A stretch of 46,256 bases of DNA from Solirubrobacter phytolaccae (GTDB lineage Bacteria; Actinomycetota; Thermoleophilia; Solirubrobacterales; Solirubrobacteraceae): assembly GCF_027587195.1 (NCBI RefSeq), contig NZ_JAPDDP010000065.1:1-46256 (forward strand). Reading direction: 5' to 3'. The position numbers and the translations under genes are program-made. The notes under the pieces are model-generated. The model was given only the letters and a program-made list of their open reading frames with translations. It made no database searches and was not told where the DNA came from. Numbering within the stretch: the first letter of the stretch is position 1; every line of letters starts with the position of its first letter. This document shows, piece after piece, positions 39,009-46,256 of this stretch.

Positions 39009-40406
39009 TCAGCGCGCCGGCAGGCGCACCTGGAACGCCGCGCCGCCGCCCGGGGCGTTCGCCGCCGACACGGTGCCCCCGTGCGCGTCGACGATCCCCG
39101 CGACGATCGCGAGGCCCAGGCCGGCGCCGCCCTTGCCGCGCTCGCGTCCGGCCTCGGCGCGCCAGAAGCGCTCGAACAGCGCGCCCGGGTCCTGGCCCGG
39201 CAGACCGCGGCCGTGGTCGCGCACTTCCAACGCGACTGTCTCTTCGTGCCGCTCCACGGACACCTCGATCGGCGTGCCCGAGGGCGTGTGCACCAAGGCG
39301 TTGCGGAGCAGGTTGGCGAACACCTGGCGGAGCTGGTCGGCGTCGCCGGTCACCCAGCCGTGGTCGGCCTCCAAAGTGATCGTGCGATCCGGCGCCGTCA
39401 CGCGTGCGTCGTCCACCGCGTCCGAGGCCAGGACCGCCAGGTCGACCGGGACGTGCGGGGCCGGGCGCACCTCGTCGAGCCGCGCCAGCGTCAACAGGTC
39501 CTCGACCAGCACGCCCATCCGCGCCGACTCGTCCTCGATCCGGCGCATGGCCTTCGCGACGTCCTCATCAGAACGCGCCGCACCCATGCGGTAGAGCTCC
39601 GCGTAGCCGCGGATCGACACCAGCGGCGTGCGCAGCTCGTGCGACGCGTCCGCGATGAAGCGCCGCAGCCGCTCCTGGGAGGCCTCACGCGCCGCGAACG
39701 CGTCCTCCAACCGATCGAGCATGCGGTTCAAAGCCGTCCCGAGCCGGCCGACCTCGGTCCGCGGATCGGTCATCTCGACTCGATGCGACAGATCGCCGCC
39801 CGCGATCGCGGCCGCGGTGTGCCCCATGCGATCCAAGGGCAGCAGGCCGATCCGCACGACCACCCACGCGAACGCGCCGACCAGAGCGAGCACGCCGCCG
39901 ATCACGAGCGAAAGCACGAGCAGGAGCCGGTCGAGCGCTTGGTTGGTCGCGCTCAAGGGGATCGCGGCAACGGTCACGGCGTTGTCGCCGAAGCGCTGCG
40001 CGAGCACGCGGTAGTCGCCCTGCGGGGTCTCCACCGTCGTGGCGTCTCCCAGCGCGATGTCGGCCGGCAGCTCGGGCGACTCGCCCGAGTCGTCCGGCCC
40101 GAGGAACTCCGAGTCCACGACGGTCCCGGACGCGTTGCGCAGCTGGCCGAACGTGTCGCTGGGTGCGCCGCCACCCGGAGGCGGTGCACCACGTCTCCCG
40201 CCGCGGTAGGGGTTCTTGGAGGAGCCGCCGTTGCGCTCCATGAACTCGTGCTGGAGCGCCGGGACGGCGGAGGCCAGCTGCTGGTCGACCCGGTCGAGCT
40301 GGAAGGAGCGCTGGGTGGTGTAGGTGATCCCGCCGACGAGCAGCATGCCGACGGCGGCCAGCGCGAGCACCCCCGCGACGAGCCGCCCCCGAAGGGAGGC
40401 GATCAT
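39009..40406 (-). CDS. Sensor histidine kinase of a two-component system
   Basis: This 465-residue membrane kinase has TM1 at 8-28 and an extracytoplasmic sensor of about 130 residues with a Gly/Pro/Arg-rich patch (GGRRGAPPPGGGAP). TM2 is at 160-185 and HAMP at about 186-240. HisKA has H256 in ASHELRTPL. The HATPase has N-box NLLRNALVH, G1 DHGRGLPG and G2 GGAGLGLAIV. It overlaps the regulator by 4 nt (ATGA). The design resembles actinobacterial TcrY/MprB-type kinases; the signal is unknown. Confidence 0.93.
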   Translation of the reverse strand: MIASLRGRLVAGVLALAAVGMLLVGGITYTTQRSFQLDRVDQQLASAVPALQHEFMERNGGSSKNPYRGGRRGAPPPGGGAPSDTFGQLRNASGTVVDSEFLGPDDSGESPELPADIALGDATTVETPQGDYRVLAQRFGDNAVTVAAIPLSATNQALDRLLLVLSLVIGGVLALVGAFAWVVVRIGLLPLDRMGHTAAAIAGGDLSHRVEMTDPRTEVGRLGTALNRMLDRLEDAFAAREASQERLRRFIADASHELRTPLVSIRGYAELYRMGAARSDEDVAKAMRRIEDESARMGVLVEDLLTLARLDEVRPAPHVPVDLAVLASDAVDDARVTAPDRTITLEADHGWVTGDADQLRQVFANLLRNALVHTPSGTPIEVSVERHEETVALEVRDHGRGLPGQDPGALFERFWRAEAGRERGKGGAGLGLAIVAGIVDAHGGTVSAANAPGGGAAFQVRLPAR

Positions 40407-41095
40407 GCCCGCGGAACCCGCAGCGTGTAGCCGACACCGCGCACGGTGTGGATGAGGCCCGGCCCGTGCTGGTCGAGCTTCTTGCGCAGGTAGGAGATGT
40501 AGGTCTCGAGCACGCGGGCGTCGCCGCCGAAGTCGTAGTCCCACACGTGGTCGAGCAGCTGCGCGCGCGTGAGCACGCGGCGCGGGTTGAGCATCAGGTA
40601 GCGCAGGAGCCGGTACTCGGTCGCGGTCAGCTCGATCGGCTCGCCGGCGCGCGCGACCTCGCGCGTGTCCTCGTCGAGCTCGAGGTCCTCGAACGACAGT
40701 CGGCTCGACTCCGCCTCGGCCTTGCCCGTGCGGCGCAGGACGTTGCGCACGCGCGCGAGCAGCTCCTCAAGGCTGAAGGGCTTGGTGACGTAGTCGTCGC
40801 CGCCGCTCGTGAGCCCGCGGATCTTGTCCTCGGGCGCGTCACGAGCGGTGAGGAAGATGATCGGCGTCCCGGCCCGTTCGGCGCCGAGGCGCTTGGCGAC
40901 CTCGAAACCCTCCATGTCGGGGAGCATCACGTCGAGGACGATCAGGTCGGGGCGGAAGGCGGCGACCTGGGTCAGGGCCTCGGAGCCGGTCCCCGCCGAC
41001 TCCACGGAGAAGCCCTGGAAGCGAAGGGCCATCGAGATGACGTCGACGATGTTGGGCTCGTCGTCAACGACGAGGACTCGGCTGGACTCGTTCAC
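40403..41095 (-). CDS. OmpR-family response regulator
   Basis: This 230-residue regulator has a receiver domain with D11, D12, phospho-acceptor D55, T83 and K105 (TKPFS). The winged-helix effector domain follows from about 130 (REVARAGEPIELTATEYRLLRYLMLNPRRVLTRAQLLDHVWDY, YISYLRKKLD). GTG 41095 is preceded by the -10 GATACT 6 nt upstream and a 16-bp box 21 nt beyond that. The same arrangement precedes the GT2-GtrA gene, which suggests autoregulation and a shared regulon. Confidence 0.93.
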   Translation of the reverse strand: MNESSRVLVVDDEPNIVDVISMALRFQGFSVESAGTGSEALTQVAAFRPDLIVLDVMLPDMEGFEVAKRLGAERAGTPIIFLTARDAPEDKIRGLTSGGDDYVTKPFSLEELLARVRNVLRRTGKAEAESSRLSFEDLELDEDTREVARAGEPIELTATEYRLLRYLMLNPRRVLTRAQLLDHVWDYDFGGDARVLETYISYLRKKLDQHGPGLIHTVRGVGYTLRVPRA

Positions 41096-41101
41096 AATCC
41101 C

Positions 41102-41144
41102 AGTATCGGCTCGCTCCCTGTGAGTTTCCTGGGAGGAGTCTGAG
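41102..41144 (-). promoter_or_regulatory. Response-regulator operon promoter with putative own box
   Basis: The box CTGGGAGGAGTCTGAG (plus strand, 41129-41144) reads CTCAGACTCCTCCCAG on the coding strand and touches the -35 position. The -10 GATACT is at 41102-41107. The box matches 14 of 16 bases of the one at 14701-14716, with the same 21-nt distance to the -10. Confidence 0.6.
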
Positions 41145-41147
41145 GCG

Positions 41148-41486
41148 TTACCGCGTGAAGTCCGGGCGGTCCAGCACGCGCAGCCACGTGCCGTCCGGCT
41201 GGCGGCGGACGACCTGGGCGCGCACGCCGGCCTCGTCCTGGGCCGGGGTGGCCGTGAGCGCGAGGTCGCCGGCGATCAGCGTCGTCAGCGGCTCCTCGTA
41301 CTCGAAGTGCGGCTTGCCGGCCAGCATCCCCTCGTACAGCGCGCGGATCGCGGCGTGGCCCTGGGTGAGCCGGCCGGGCGGGAAGGCGATGATCGCGTCG
41401 GGCTCGTACAGGGCGACGAGGCCGTCGACGTCGCCGGCGTTGACGCGGTCGACGAAGGCGCGGGTGAGATCTTCGGGCTTGGTCAT
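41148..41486 (-). CDS. SnoaL-like/DUF4440 protein
   Basis: This 112-residue NTF2-fold protein reads PEDLTRAFVDRVNAGDVDGLVALYEPDAIIAFPPGRLTQGHAAIRALYEGMLAG, then strands to RQPDGTWLRVLDRPDF. This is the common small-ligand or stress-response form without a nameable activity. ATG 41486 is used; ATG 41492 would add two residues. It is divergent from the LysR gene and 52 nt upstream of the response regulator on the same strand. Confidence 0.82.
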   Translation of the reverse strand: MTKPEDLTRAFVDRVNAGDVDGLVALYEPDAIIAFPPGRLTQGHAAIRALYEGMLAGKPHFEYEEPLTTLIAGDLALTATPAQDEAGVRAQVVRRQPDGTWLRVLDRPDFTR

Positions 41487-41517
41487 GCACATCAGGGTCG
41501 CCGCGAATCGCCATACG

Positions 41518-41534
41518 CACAACAGCTGGTTGTG
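41518..41534. promoter_or_regulatory. LysR-type operator
   Basis: CACAAC-AGCTG-GTTGTG, perfect over 6-bp arms, is followed by a second repeat GATGC-N6-GCATC (41534-41549). Both lie between the divergent SnoaL-like (41486) and LysR (41557) starts. The LysR -10 TAGCAT is at 41543-41548. Confidence 0.6.
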
Positions 41535-41556
41535 ATGCGAGCTAGCATCGCTGCGT

Positions 41557-42402
41557 ATGGAGCTGCGGCAGCTGGAGTACTTCGTGGTGGTGGCGGAAGA
41601 GGGCAGCTTCACGCGCGGCGCGGAGCGGGTGCTGGTCGCGCAGTCGGGCGTGAGCGCCCAGGTCCGCCGGCTGGAGCGGGAGCTCGGGGCGGAGCTGCTC
41701 GTGCGCGGCGGCCGCCGCGTCACGTTGACCGAGGCCGGCGCGGCCGTGCTGCCGTTCGCTCGCGACGCACTCGCGGCGACCCGCGGCGTCCGGACCGCGG
41801 TCGAGGAGCTCACCGGGTTGCTGCGCGGGCAGGTGCGGATCGGGATGATCACGGCCGGGCCGGCACAGCTGCTGACCGGCCTCCTCGCCGACTTCAGCGC
41901 CGCGCATCCCGGCGTGGAGATGACCCTGGTCGAGATGCCGTCGGACGAGTTGTTCGCGGCGGTGCGCGCCGGCGAGCTGGACCTCGCGTGCGCGTCGCTC
42001 GGCCCGGGCGCGCCGGAGGGCCTCGAGACGCACGTCGTGATCGACGCGCCGGTGGTCGCCGCGGTCGCGCCCAGCCACCCGCTCGCGGCCCGCACCCGCA
42101 TCACCATCGACGAGCTCGCCGACCACCCGCTCATCTGCCTCCCGCGCGGGACCGGCATCCGCGCGCTGCTCGACGCCGCCGGGCTGCAGGCCCGGGTCGC
42201 GTTCGAGGCGAGCGACCCGGGCGTGCTCGCCCAGCTCGCCGGACGCGGGCTGGGGGTCGCGGTGCTGCCCGAGCCCGCCGTCGGCGACCTGCACGCGCTC
42301 GAGCTCGGGCTCCGCGGCCAGGTCGCGCTGGCCTGGCGCGCAGGCGGTCCGTCCGGTGCGGCCGCCCGTGCCTTCATCTCACTCGCCAGGGGTAGCGTCT
42401 GA
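41557..42402 (+). CDS. LysR-family transcriptional regulator
   Basis: This 281-residue LysR protein has its winged helix at MELRQLEYFVVVAEEGSFTRGAERVLVAQSGVSAQVRRLERELGAELLVR. The effector-binding fold begins near residue 92 (GQVRIGMITAGPAQLL). ATG 41557 lies 8 nt after TAGCAT. It sits just upstream of the LLM oxidoreductase (6-nt gap) and divergent from the SnoaL-like gene; palindromes between suggest it controls both. Confidence 0.92.
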   Translation: MELRQLEYFVVVAEEGSFTRGAERVLVAQSGVSAQVRRLERELGAELLVRGGRRVTLTEAGAAVLPFARDALAATRGVRTAVEELTGLLRGQVRIGMITAGPAQLLTGLLADFSAAHPGVEMTLVEMPSDELFAAVRAGELDLACASLGPGAPEGLETHVVIDAPVVAAVAPSHPLAARTRITIDELADHPLICLPRGTGIRALLDAAGLQARVAFEASDPGVLAQLAGRGLGVAVLPEPAVGDLHALELGLRGQVALAWRAGGPSGAAARAFISLARGSV

Positions 42403-42408
42403 AGCACC

Positions 42409-43380
42409 ATGCGCGCACCCTTTGAGCTCGACCTGCACGTCCCGAACTTCAACTACCCGGACGTCGCGCCCGACGCGCTCTTCGAGAAGCTCGTCGAGAT
42501 CGCGACCGCCGCCGAGGAGTCCGGGTTCAGCTCGCTCTCGCTGATGGACCACCTGCACCAGATCGGCCCCGTCGGCCCGCCCGAGAACTTCATGTTCGAC
42601 GGCAACACGATGCTCGCCGCGATCGCCGCGCGGACGTCCTCGATCCACCTCGGGCTGCTGGTCGGCGGCGTCACGTACCGCAACCCGGCGCTCGTGGCCA
42701 AGATCACCACGACGCTGGACATCATCTCCGGCGGCCGTGCCGTGCTCGGCCTCGGCGCCGCCTGGTTCGAGGAGGAGCACAAGGCCTACGGCTACGCGTT
42801 CCCGCCGCTGAAGACGCGCTTCGAGTACCTCGAGGACGCGCTGAACATCACGCGAGCGATGTTCACGCAGGACGTCGCCACCTACGCCGGCACGCACTTC
42901 CACGTCGAGAACGCGTTCAACAACCCGAAGCCGATCCGCGGCGACATCCCGATCCTGATCGGCGGCAGCGGCGAGCGCAAGACGCTGCGGTTCGTCGCCA
43001 AGTACGCGGACGGGTCGAACCTGTTCGGCGACGTCGAGCGCGTCAAGCACCTGCTCAGCGTGCTCGAAGGGCATTGCGAGGACGTGGGCCGCGATCCGGC
43101 GGAGATCACCAAGACCCGCATGGGCACGGTGTACATCGCGCCGACCCACGAGGAGGCCGTGGCCAAGTTCGAGCCCGTGCTGTCCGGCGCCGCCGACCCG
43201 GAGCGCGCCCGCGCGAGCGCCTTCGTCGGTGAGCCCAGCGAGGTCGCCGAGCAGGTGCAGGCCTACCTCGACGCCGGCCTGGACGGCATCACGATTACGA
43301 TCCCCGACGTGCACGACATCGAGACGGTGAAGCTCGCCGGTGAGACGCTCGGGGCGGTGATCGGGACTCGCACCGCGTAA
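42409..43380 (+). CDS. LLM-class, probably F420-dependent oxidoreductase
   Basis: This 323-residue luciferase-like TIM barrel has the motifs SLSLMDHLHQIGPVGPP, GLLVGGVTYRNPALVAKITTTLDIISGGRAVLGLGAAWFEEEH, and IPILIGGSGERKTLRFVAKYADGSN. These are typical of F420H2-using LLM enzymes. The F420-reducing G6P dehydrogenase at 7738 could supply its cofactor. A TAGCGT -10 lies inside the LysR end, 10 nt before ATG 42409, so it may also have its own transcript. The substrate is unknown. Confidence 0.9.
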   Translation: MRAPFELDLHVPNFNYPDVAPDALFEKLVEIATAAEESGFSSLSLMDHLHQIGPVGPPENFMFDGNTMLAAIAARTSSIHLGLLVGGVTYRNPALVAKITTTLDIISGGRAVLGLGAAWFEEEHKAYGYAFPPLKTRFEYLEDALNITRAMFTQDVATYAGTHFHVENAFNNPKPIRGDIPILIGGSGERKTLRFVAKYADGSNLFGDVERVKHLLSVLEGHCEDVGRDPAEITKTRMGTVYIAPTHEEAVAKFEPVLSGAADPERARASAFVGEPSEVAEQVQAYLDAGLDGITITIPDVHDIETVKLAGETLGAVIGTRTA

Positions 43381-43391
43381 GCCCCGAGGAC

Positions 43392-44420
43392 GTGCGGCGG
43401 ATCGCCGCGATCCGCAACCCCGTCCTGCGCAACCTCGAGATCACCCATGCCTACTCGCTGCTGTCCGCCGAGATCGCGGCGCGCGGCGGCGTGGGCGCGA
43501 ACTGGTGCACGTTCGCGACCTGGGCCTCACGCCAGGCGGGCCGCACGATCCGCGGCGAGGACGCGCTCGGCTACATCGAGCAGCGGCTGTGCGTCGGACG
43601 CTCGCTGCTGCACCCCTTCCGGTCGTTCGGTCGCTGGCTGCTGCGCAAAGGGCTGTTCGACAAGTCCTCGCGGCTCGGTTCCGCCATGGCCCGGCTGCGG
43701 ACGCCGTTCGACGCGGTCGAGCTGGCGAGCGACGCCGTGGCGCGCGGGAACCTGAAGGTGTTCGCGGAGATCGGCTACGAATTCGCGCGGTGGCTGCGGG
43801 AAGACGCCTTCGCGGTCGACGCGCCGCTGCTCCAGGTCGCCTTCGCCTCCTACGAAGCCGCGTTCGTGGAGGAGGATCCGAAGCGCCGCGCGGAGCTGAT
43901 GCTGCGCGCGAACCTGAGCATCGGCCTGCACGAGCAGACGCGCCTGCAGCCCGAGATCGGCGAGGCGCTCGACGCGCCGTACGTGACCGCCGAGGAGCTG
44001 GGCCGGATGCTCTGCGGCACGTCCCGCCCGCGGCTCGCCAAGGCGGTCGGCGCGCTCGCGCTCCCCGCGCAGAGCTTGGTCGCACGCTTCTCGCGCGAGG
44101 TCATCACGCACTCGCTGATGGTGCTCTCGCTGCCCGGGCGCATCCTCGCGCTCGGCACGCACCTGGAGGACGCGTACCCGGCCGACCTGCACGAGCTGGT
44201 CGAGCCCGAGCTGATCGCGCTCGTCTCCCAGTACGAGCCCGTCCCGCCCGCGCCCGACAACTGCGGCGCCGAGGACTGGGCGAACCTGGAGCAGCGGATG
44301 CACTACATCGTCCACCTGTTCCGCGTCTTCCACGTCGACGCCCAGCTCGCCGGCCCGCCGTTCAGCGCGTCGCAGGTGGAGCGCTTCCTGGCCGGCGTCG
44401 TCCCGGAGGGAGACCTGTGA
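43392..44420 (+). CDS. Conserved-looking protein of unknown function
   Basis: This 342-residue mostly helical protein has no recognised domain. It contains RNPVLRNLEITHAYSLLSAEIAARGGVGANWCTFATWASRQAGRTIRGED, then REVITHSLMVLSLPGRILALG and LEQRMHYIVHLFRVFH. A His in THAY and an NWCTFATWAS patch could be functional. GTG 43392 is preceded by GAGG. It starts 11 nt after the LLM gene and overlaps the next gene by 4 nt, so it is the third gene of the LysR-LLM operon. Confidence 0.75.
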   Translation: MRRIAAIRNPVLRNLEITHAYSLLSAEIAARGGVGANWCTFATWASRQAGRTIRGEDALGYIEQRLCVGRSLLHPFRSFGRWLLRKGLFDKSSRLGSAMARLRTPFDAVELASDAVARGNLKVFAEIGYEFARWLREDAFAVDAPLLQVAFASYEAAFVEEDPKRRAELMLRANLSIGLHEQTRLQPEIGEALDAPYVTAEELGRMLCGTSRPRLAKAVGALALPAQSLVARFSREVITHSLMVLSLPGRILALGTHLEDAYPADLHELVEPELIALVSQYEPVPPAPDNCGAEDWANLEQRMHYIVHLFRVFHVDAQLAGPPFSASQVERFLAGVVPEGDL

Positions 44421-44731
44421 CCGACGAGCTCGACTGCCGCCTGTTCGTCGCCGGCGCCGGCGACCGCGACGCGCTGACCGCGCGGCTGCGTGACCTGCTC
44501 GGCCTGGCCGCCGATGGCCGCTGGCTCACCCGGGCGGACTTGACCGTGCTCGTGGACAAGAACCCGTACAGCGGGGAGTTCGCGCCGTACCCGCTCTCTG
44601 TCGAGTGGTACTTCGAGCCGGACGTCACGCGCGAGCTCCGGATCGAGCAGGTCGGCAGCGCGATGCTGGCGGTTCGCGCCGCCGGCGGCCGTGTCCTTGC
44701 CGCCTGCGACTACGAGGACGAGCTGCCCTAG
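44417..44731 (+). CDS. Small protein of unknown function, coupled to the preceding gene
   Basis: This 104-residue alpha/beta protein reads CRLFVAGAGDRDALTARLRDLLGLAADGRWLTRADLTVLVDKNPYSGEF, then WYFEPDVTRELRIEQVGSAMLAVRAAGGRVLAACDYEDELP. No family is recognised; the fold may be ferredoxin-like. GTG 44417 overlaps the preceding stop by 4 nt, with GGAGGGAGA just upstream. Last gene of the operon. Confidence 0.7.
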   Translation: MTDELDCRLFVAGAGDRDALTARLRDLLGLAADGRWLTRADLTVLVDKNPYSGEFAPYPLSVEWYFEPDVTRELRIEQVGSAMLAVRAAGGRVLAACDYEDELP

Positions 44732-44768
44732 CGACTGCGCTTGTCGCCGACGAAGTCGGCTGCCGCGT

Positions 44769-45806
44769 TCAATCGCCGGGCTCGATCAGGACCTTGAGCG
44801 AGCCCGGGTCAACGAGCCGCTCCAGAGCGTCCCGCGTGTCCTCGAGCGCGAACGCGCGGGTGACCAGCGGCTCGGTGAGCACCGCGCCCGAGCCGATCAG
44901 GTCGATCGCGCCCTGCCAGTAGCCGACGGAGCCGAGCACGCCGATCAGGTCGATGTCGCGGACGACCAGGCCGTCCCAGTCGAACGGGATCTCCGGCGCG
45001 CCGGAGAGGCCGAGCGCGACGACGGTGCCGCCCGGGCGCACCGCCGCGAACGCCGCGCGGATCGCGCCGGGGCCGCCCGCGCACAGCAGCGCGACGTCCG
45101 GGCCGTCGAAGGTGGCGGCCGCCGCCGCGGCGGCCGCGACCGGGTCGTCCCACTCCGCCTCCCGGCCTTCGAAGCGCGGGAAGCCGAGGCCCGCGCCGAG
45201 CAGCAGCCGGTCCTCGCGCGTGTCGCTCACGGTCACCGAGGCGGCGCCGTGGGCGCGGGCGATCTGCGCGGCGAGCAGGCCGATCGGGCCGATGCCGATC
45301 ACGACGACGTGCTTGCCCGCGACCTGGCCGCGCGTGACGCCGTGCAGCGCCACCGACGTCGGCTCGACCAGCGCGGCCTGGCGTGACGAGAACGGGACGA
45401 CGTGCGCGTAGGCCGCCGGGAAGACCATCCGCGAGGCCATCGCGCCGTCCATGTGGACGATGCCGGTCTCGGTCCGGCGGGCGCACAGGTGCGAGCGGCC
45501 GGCGCGGCAGCGCACGCAGACGCCGCAGCCGATCGCGACCTCGCCGACGATCTGGTCGCCGGGCGAGAAGCCCGTCACGCCCTCCCCCACGTCGACGACC
45601 ACGCCCGTCCACTCGTGGCCGGGCACGATCGGGTACTCGGCGATCCCCATCCGGAAGTACGCGAGCGAGCCCTCGAAGATCTCGACGTCGGTGCCGCAGA
45701 TGCCAACCGCGCTGGGGGCGATCAGCAGCTGGCCCGGCGCGGGCGCAGGGTCGGGCCGCTCGACCAGCTCGAGCCGTTCGTCGCCATGGAACTCGATCGC
45801 ACGCAT
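44769..45806 (-). CDS. Zinc-dependent alcohol dehydrogenase (MDR family)
   Basis: This 345-residue medium-chain dehydrogenase has catalytic zinc ligands C37 (GICGTD), H64-E65 (GHEWTG) and an Asp/Glu later. The structural zinc lobe is C94, C97, C100 and C108. The NAD(P) motif is GIGPIG (171-176). It resembles sugar-alcohol or threonine-type dehydrogenases. An imperfect palindrome (TTAGAC-GACT-GTTCAA) lies just before ATG 45806. It is divergent from the putA-like gene. Confidence 0.9.
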   Translation of the reverse strand: MRAIEFHGDERLELVERPDPAPAPGQLLIAPSAVGICGTDVEIFEGSLAYFRMGIAEYPIVPGHEWTGVVVDVGEGVTGFSPGDQIVGEVAIGCGVCVRCRAGRSHLCARRTETGIVHMDGAMASRMVFPAAYAHVVPFSSRQAALVEPTSVALHGVTRGQVAGKHVVVIGIGPIGLLAAQIARAHGAASVTVSDTREDRLLLGAGLGFPRFEGREAEWDDPVAAAAAAAATFDGPDVALLCAGGPGAIRAAFAAVRPGGTVVALGLSGAPEIPFDWDGLVVRDIDLIGVLGSVGYWQGAIDLIGSGAVLTEPLVTRAFALEDTRDALERLVDPGSLKVLIEPGD

Positions 45807-45882
45807 TTGAACAGTCGTCTAACCAACTCCGGACGGGTGATGATGGTGGCAAACCGCGTGCTGACATAGCGTCGCCAGGCGA

Positions 45883-46256
45883 ATGGCACTCGTCGCTCCG
45901 CCCACGCCTGCGCCGGCCCAGCCCGTTCCTCCCGACGTGGAGGCCCGGGTGCGCGCGCTGGGGCGGCAGATCGCGGCCGGCCAGGCGAAAGCCGGCCGGA
46001 GCCGCACCCGGGTGCTCGAAGACCGGGGCATGGAGCTGCTCTCGCGCGACCCCGCGTTGCGCGCGGCGCTCTTCCGCCTCGTCGACGTGGCGCCCGCCAC
46101 GGCCGGCCGGCGCGACCTCGCCGCGCACCTCGCCTCTCTCCTGGGCGAGGCGCACGAGTCCGGCGCGCCGGCCGGAGCACTCACCGAGGGCGGCGGCGCG
46201 AGTGCCGGCCTGCTCCGGCGCGCGAGCCGCACCGCGCGTGGCGCCGCGACCAGCCG
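45883..46256 (+). CDS. putA: Proline dehydrogenase/PutA-like protein, N-terminal part
   Basis: ATG 45883 opens a frame that runs off the window after 124 codons. After a Pro/Ala-rich start it reads VRALGRQIAAGQAKAG, then MELLSRDPALRAALFRLVDVAPATAGRRDLAAHLASLLGEA. This matches the N-terminal helical region of actinobacterial proline dehydrogenase/PutA proteins, with the L-R-x-x-L-F-R-x-V-D-V hallmark. The rest, including the FAD barrel, lies outside. A possible -10 TAGCGT (45867-45872) is 10 nt before the start. Confidence 0.75.
   Translation, partial: MALVAPPTPAPAQPVPPDVEARVRALGRQIAAGQAKAGRSRTRVLEDRGMELLSRDPALRAALFRLVDVAPATAGRRDLAAHLASLLGEAHESGAPAGALTEGGGASAGLLRRASRTARGAATS

Overview
This is a very GC-rich chromosomal segment with dense, short-spaced genes on both strands, many GTG starts and no rRNA, tRNA, phage, IS or CRISPR signal. 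An F420-dependent glucose-6-phosphate dehydrogenase, a second F420-type (LLM) oxidoreductase, an actinobacterial-type LexA box and many secreted or regulatory proteins of actinobacterial style point to an actinomycetote. The Thermoleophilia/Solirubrobacterales are my best guess, but that is an inference from gene content.

Layout. 1-414: a gene-free stretch with three tandem nested hairpins and an 18-bp perfect palindrome. 415-3816 (minus): a two-domain VOC protein, a DNA polymerase IV gene with a single-base frameshift and a perfect LexA box at its start, and an MFS exporter divergent from an ArsR regulator. 4244-7690: a serine beta-lactamase-like hydrolase, then a TetR plus 14-TM exporter operon. 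7738-10755 (plus): F420-dependent G6P dehydrogenase, an SMP-30-type lactonase and an M19 dipeptidase in one operon. 10724-13476 (minus): a sulfite-oxidase-like Mo enzyme, a flavin reductase and DUF6510, with a CAP-domain secreted protein gene in between. 13504-15346: a GT2-GtrA glycosyltransferase and a divergent secreted protein. 15409-20249: ArsR plus MFS, then small and unknown genes. 20260-25407: methyltransferase, TetR, a 5'-truncated NmrA-like gene, a secreted FKBP and a ROK regulator.

The most striking locus is 26007-31297 (minus): a compact RiPP operon. In order of transcription it encodes a 124-residue precursor (coiled-coil-like leader, Ala/Gly linker, IRQP repeats, five Cys, Gly-rich tail), a B12/radical-SAM C-methyltransferase, an E1/ThiF-like leader-binding protein, a YcaO cyclodehydratase and a SagB-like azoline dehydrogenase. 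All five genes overlap. The promoter has an 8+8 bp perfect inverted repeat lying mostly between its -35 and -10. The expected product is an azole-bearing, C-methylated peptide. No exporter, protease or immunity gene is visible nearby.

31345-38656 carries RidA, an alkylation-repair pair (alkyltransferase-like protein and AlkC-like), SnoaL/MarR, SDR, DUF1963, VOC, a tiny secreted two-Cys peptide and RNase HII with a long C-terminal extension. 39009-41095 is an OmpR-type two-component system. Its promoter shares a 16-bp box, and exactly the same box/-10/start geometry, with the GT2-GtrA gene 26 kb away. 41148-45806 holds SnoaL, a LysR-LLM-unknown-unknown operon and a zinc alcohol dehydrogenase. 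The window ends inside a putA-like gene.

Across the window many genes have a TANNNT -10 element (often TAGGGT or TAGCGT) only 6-10 nt before the start codon, so leaderless or near-leaderless mRNAs seem common here.
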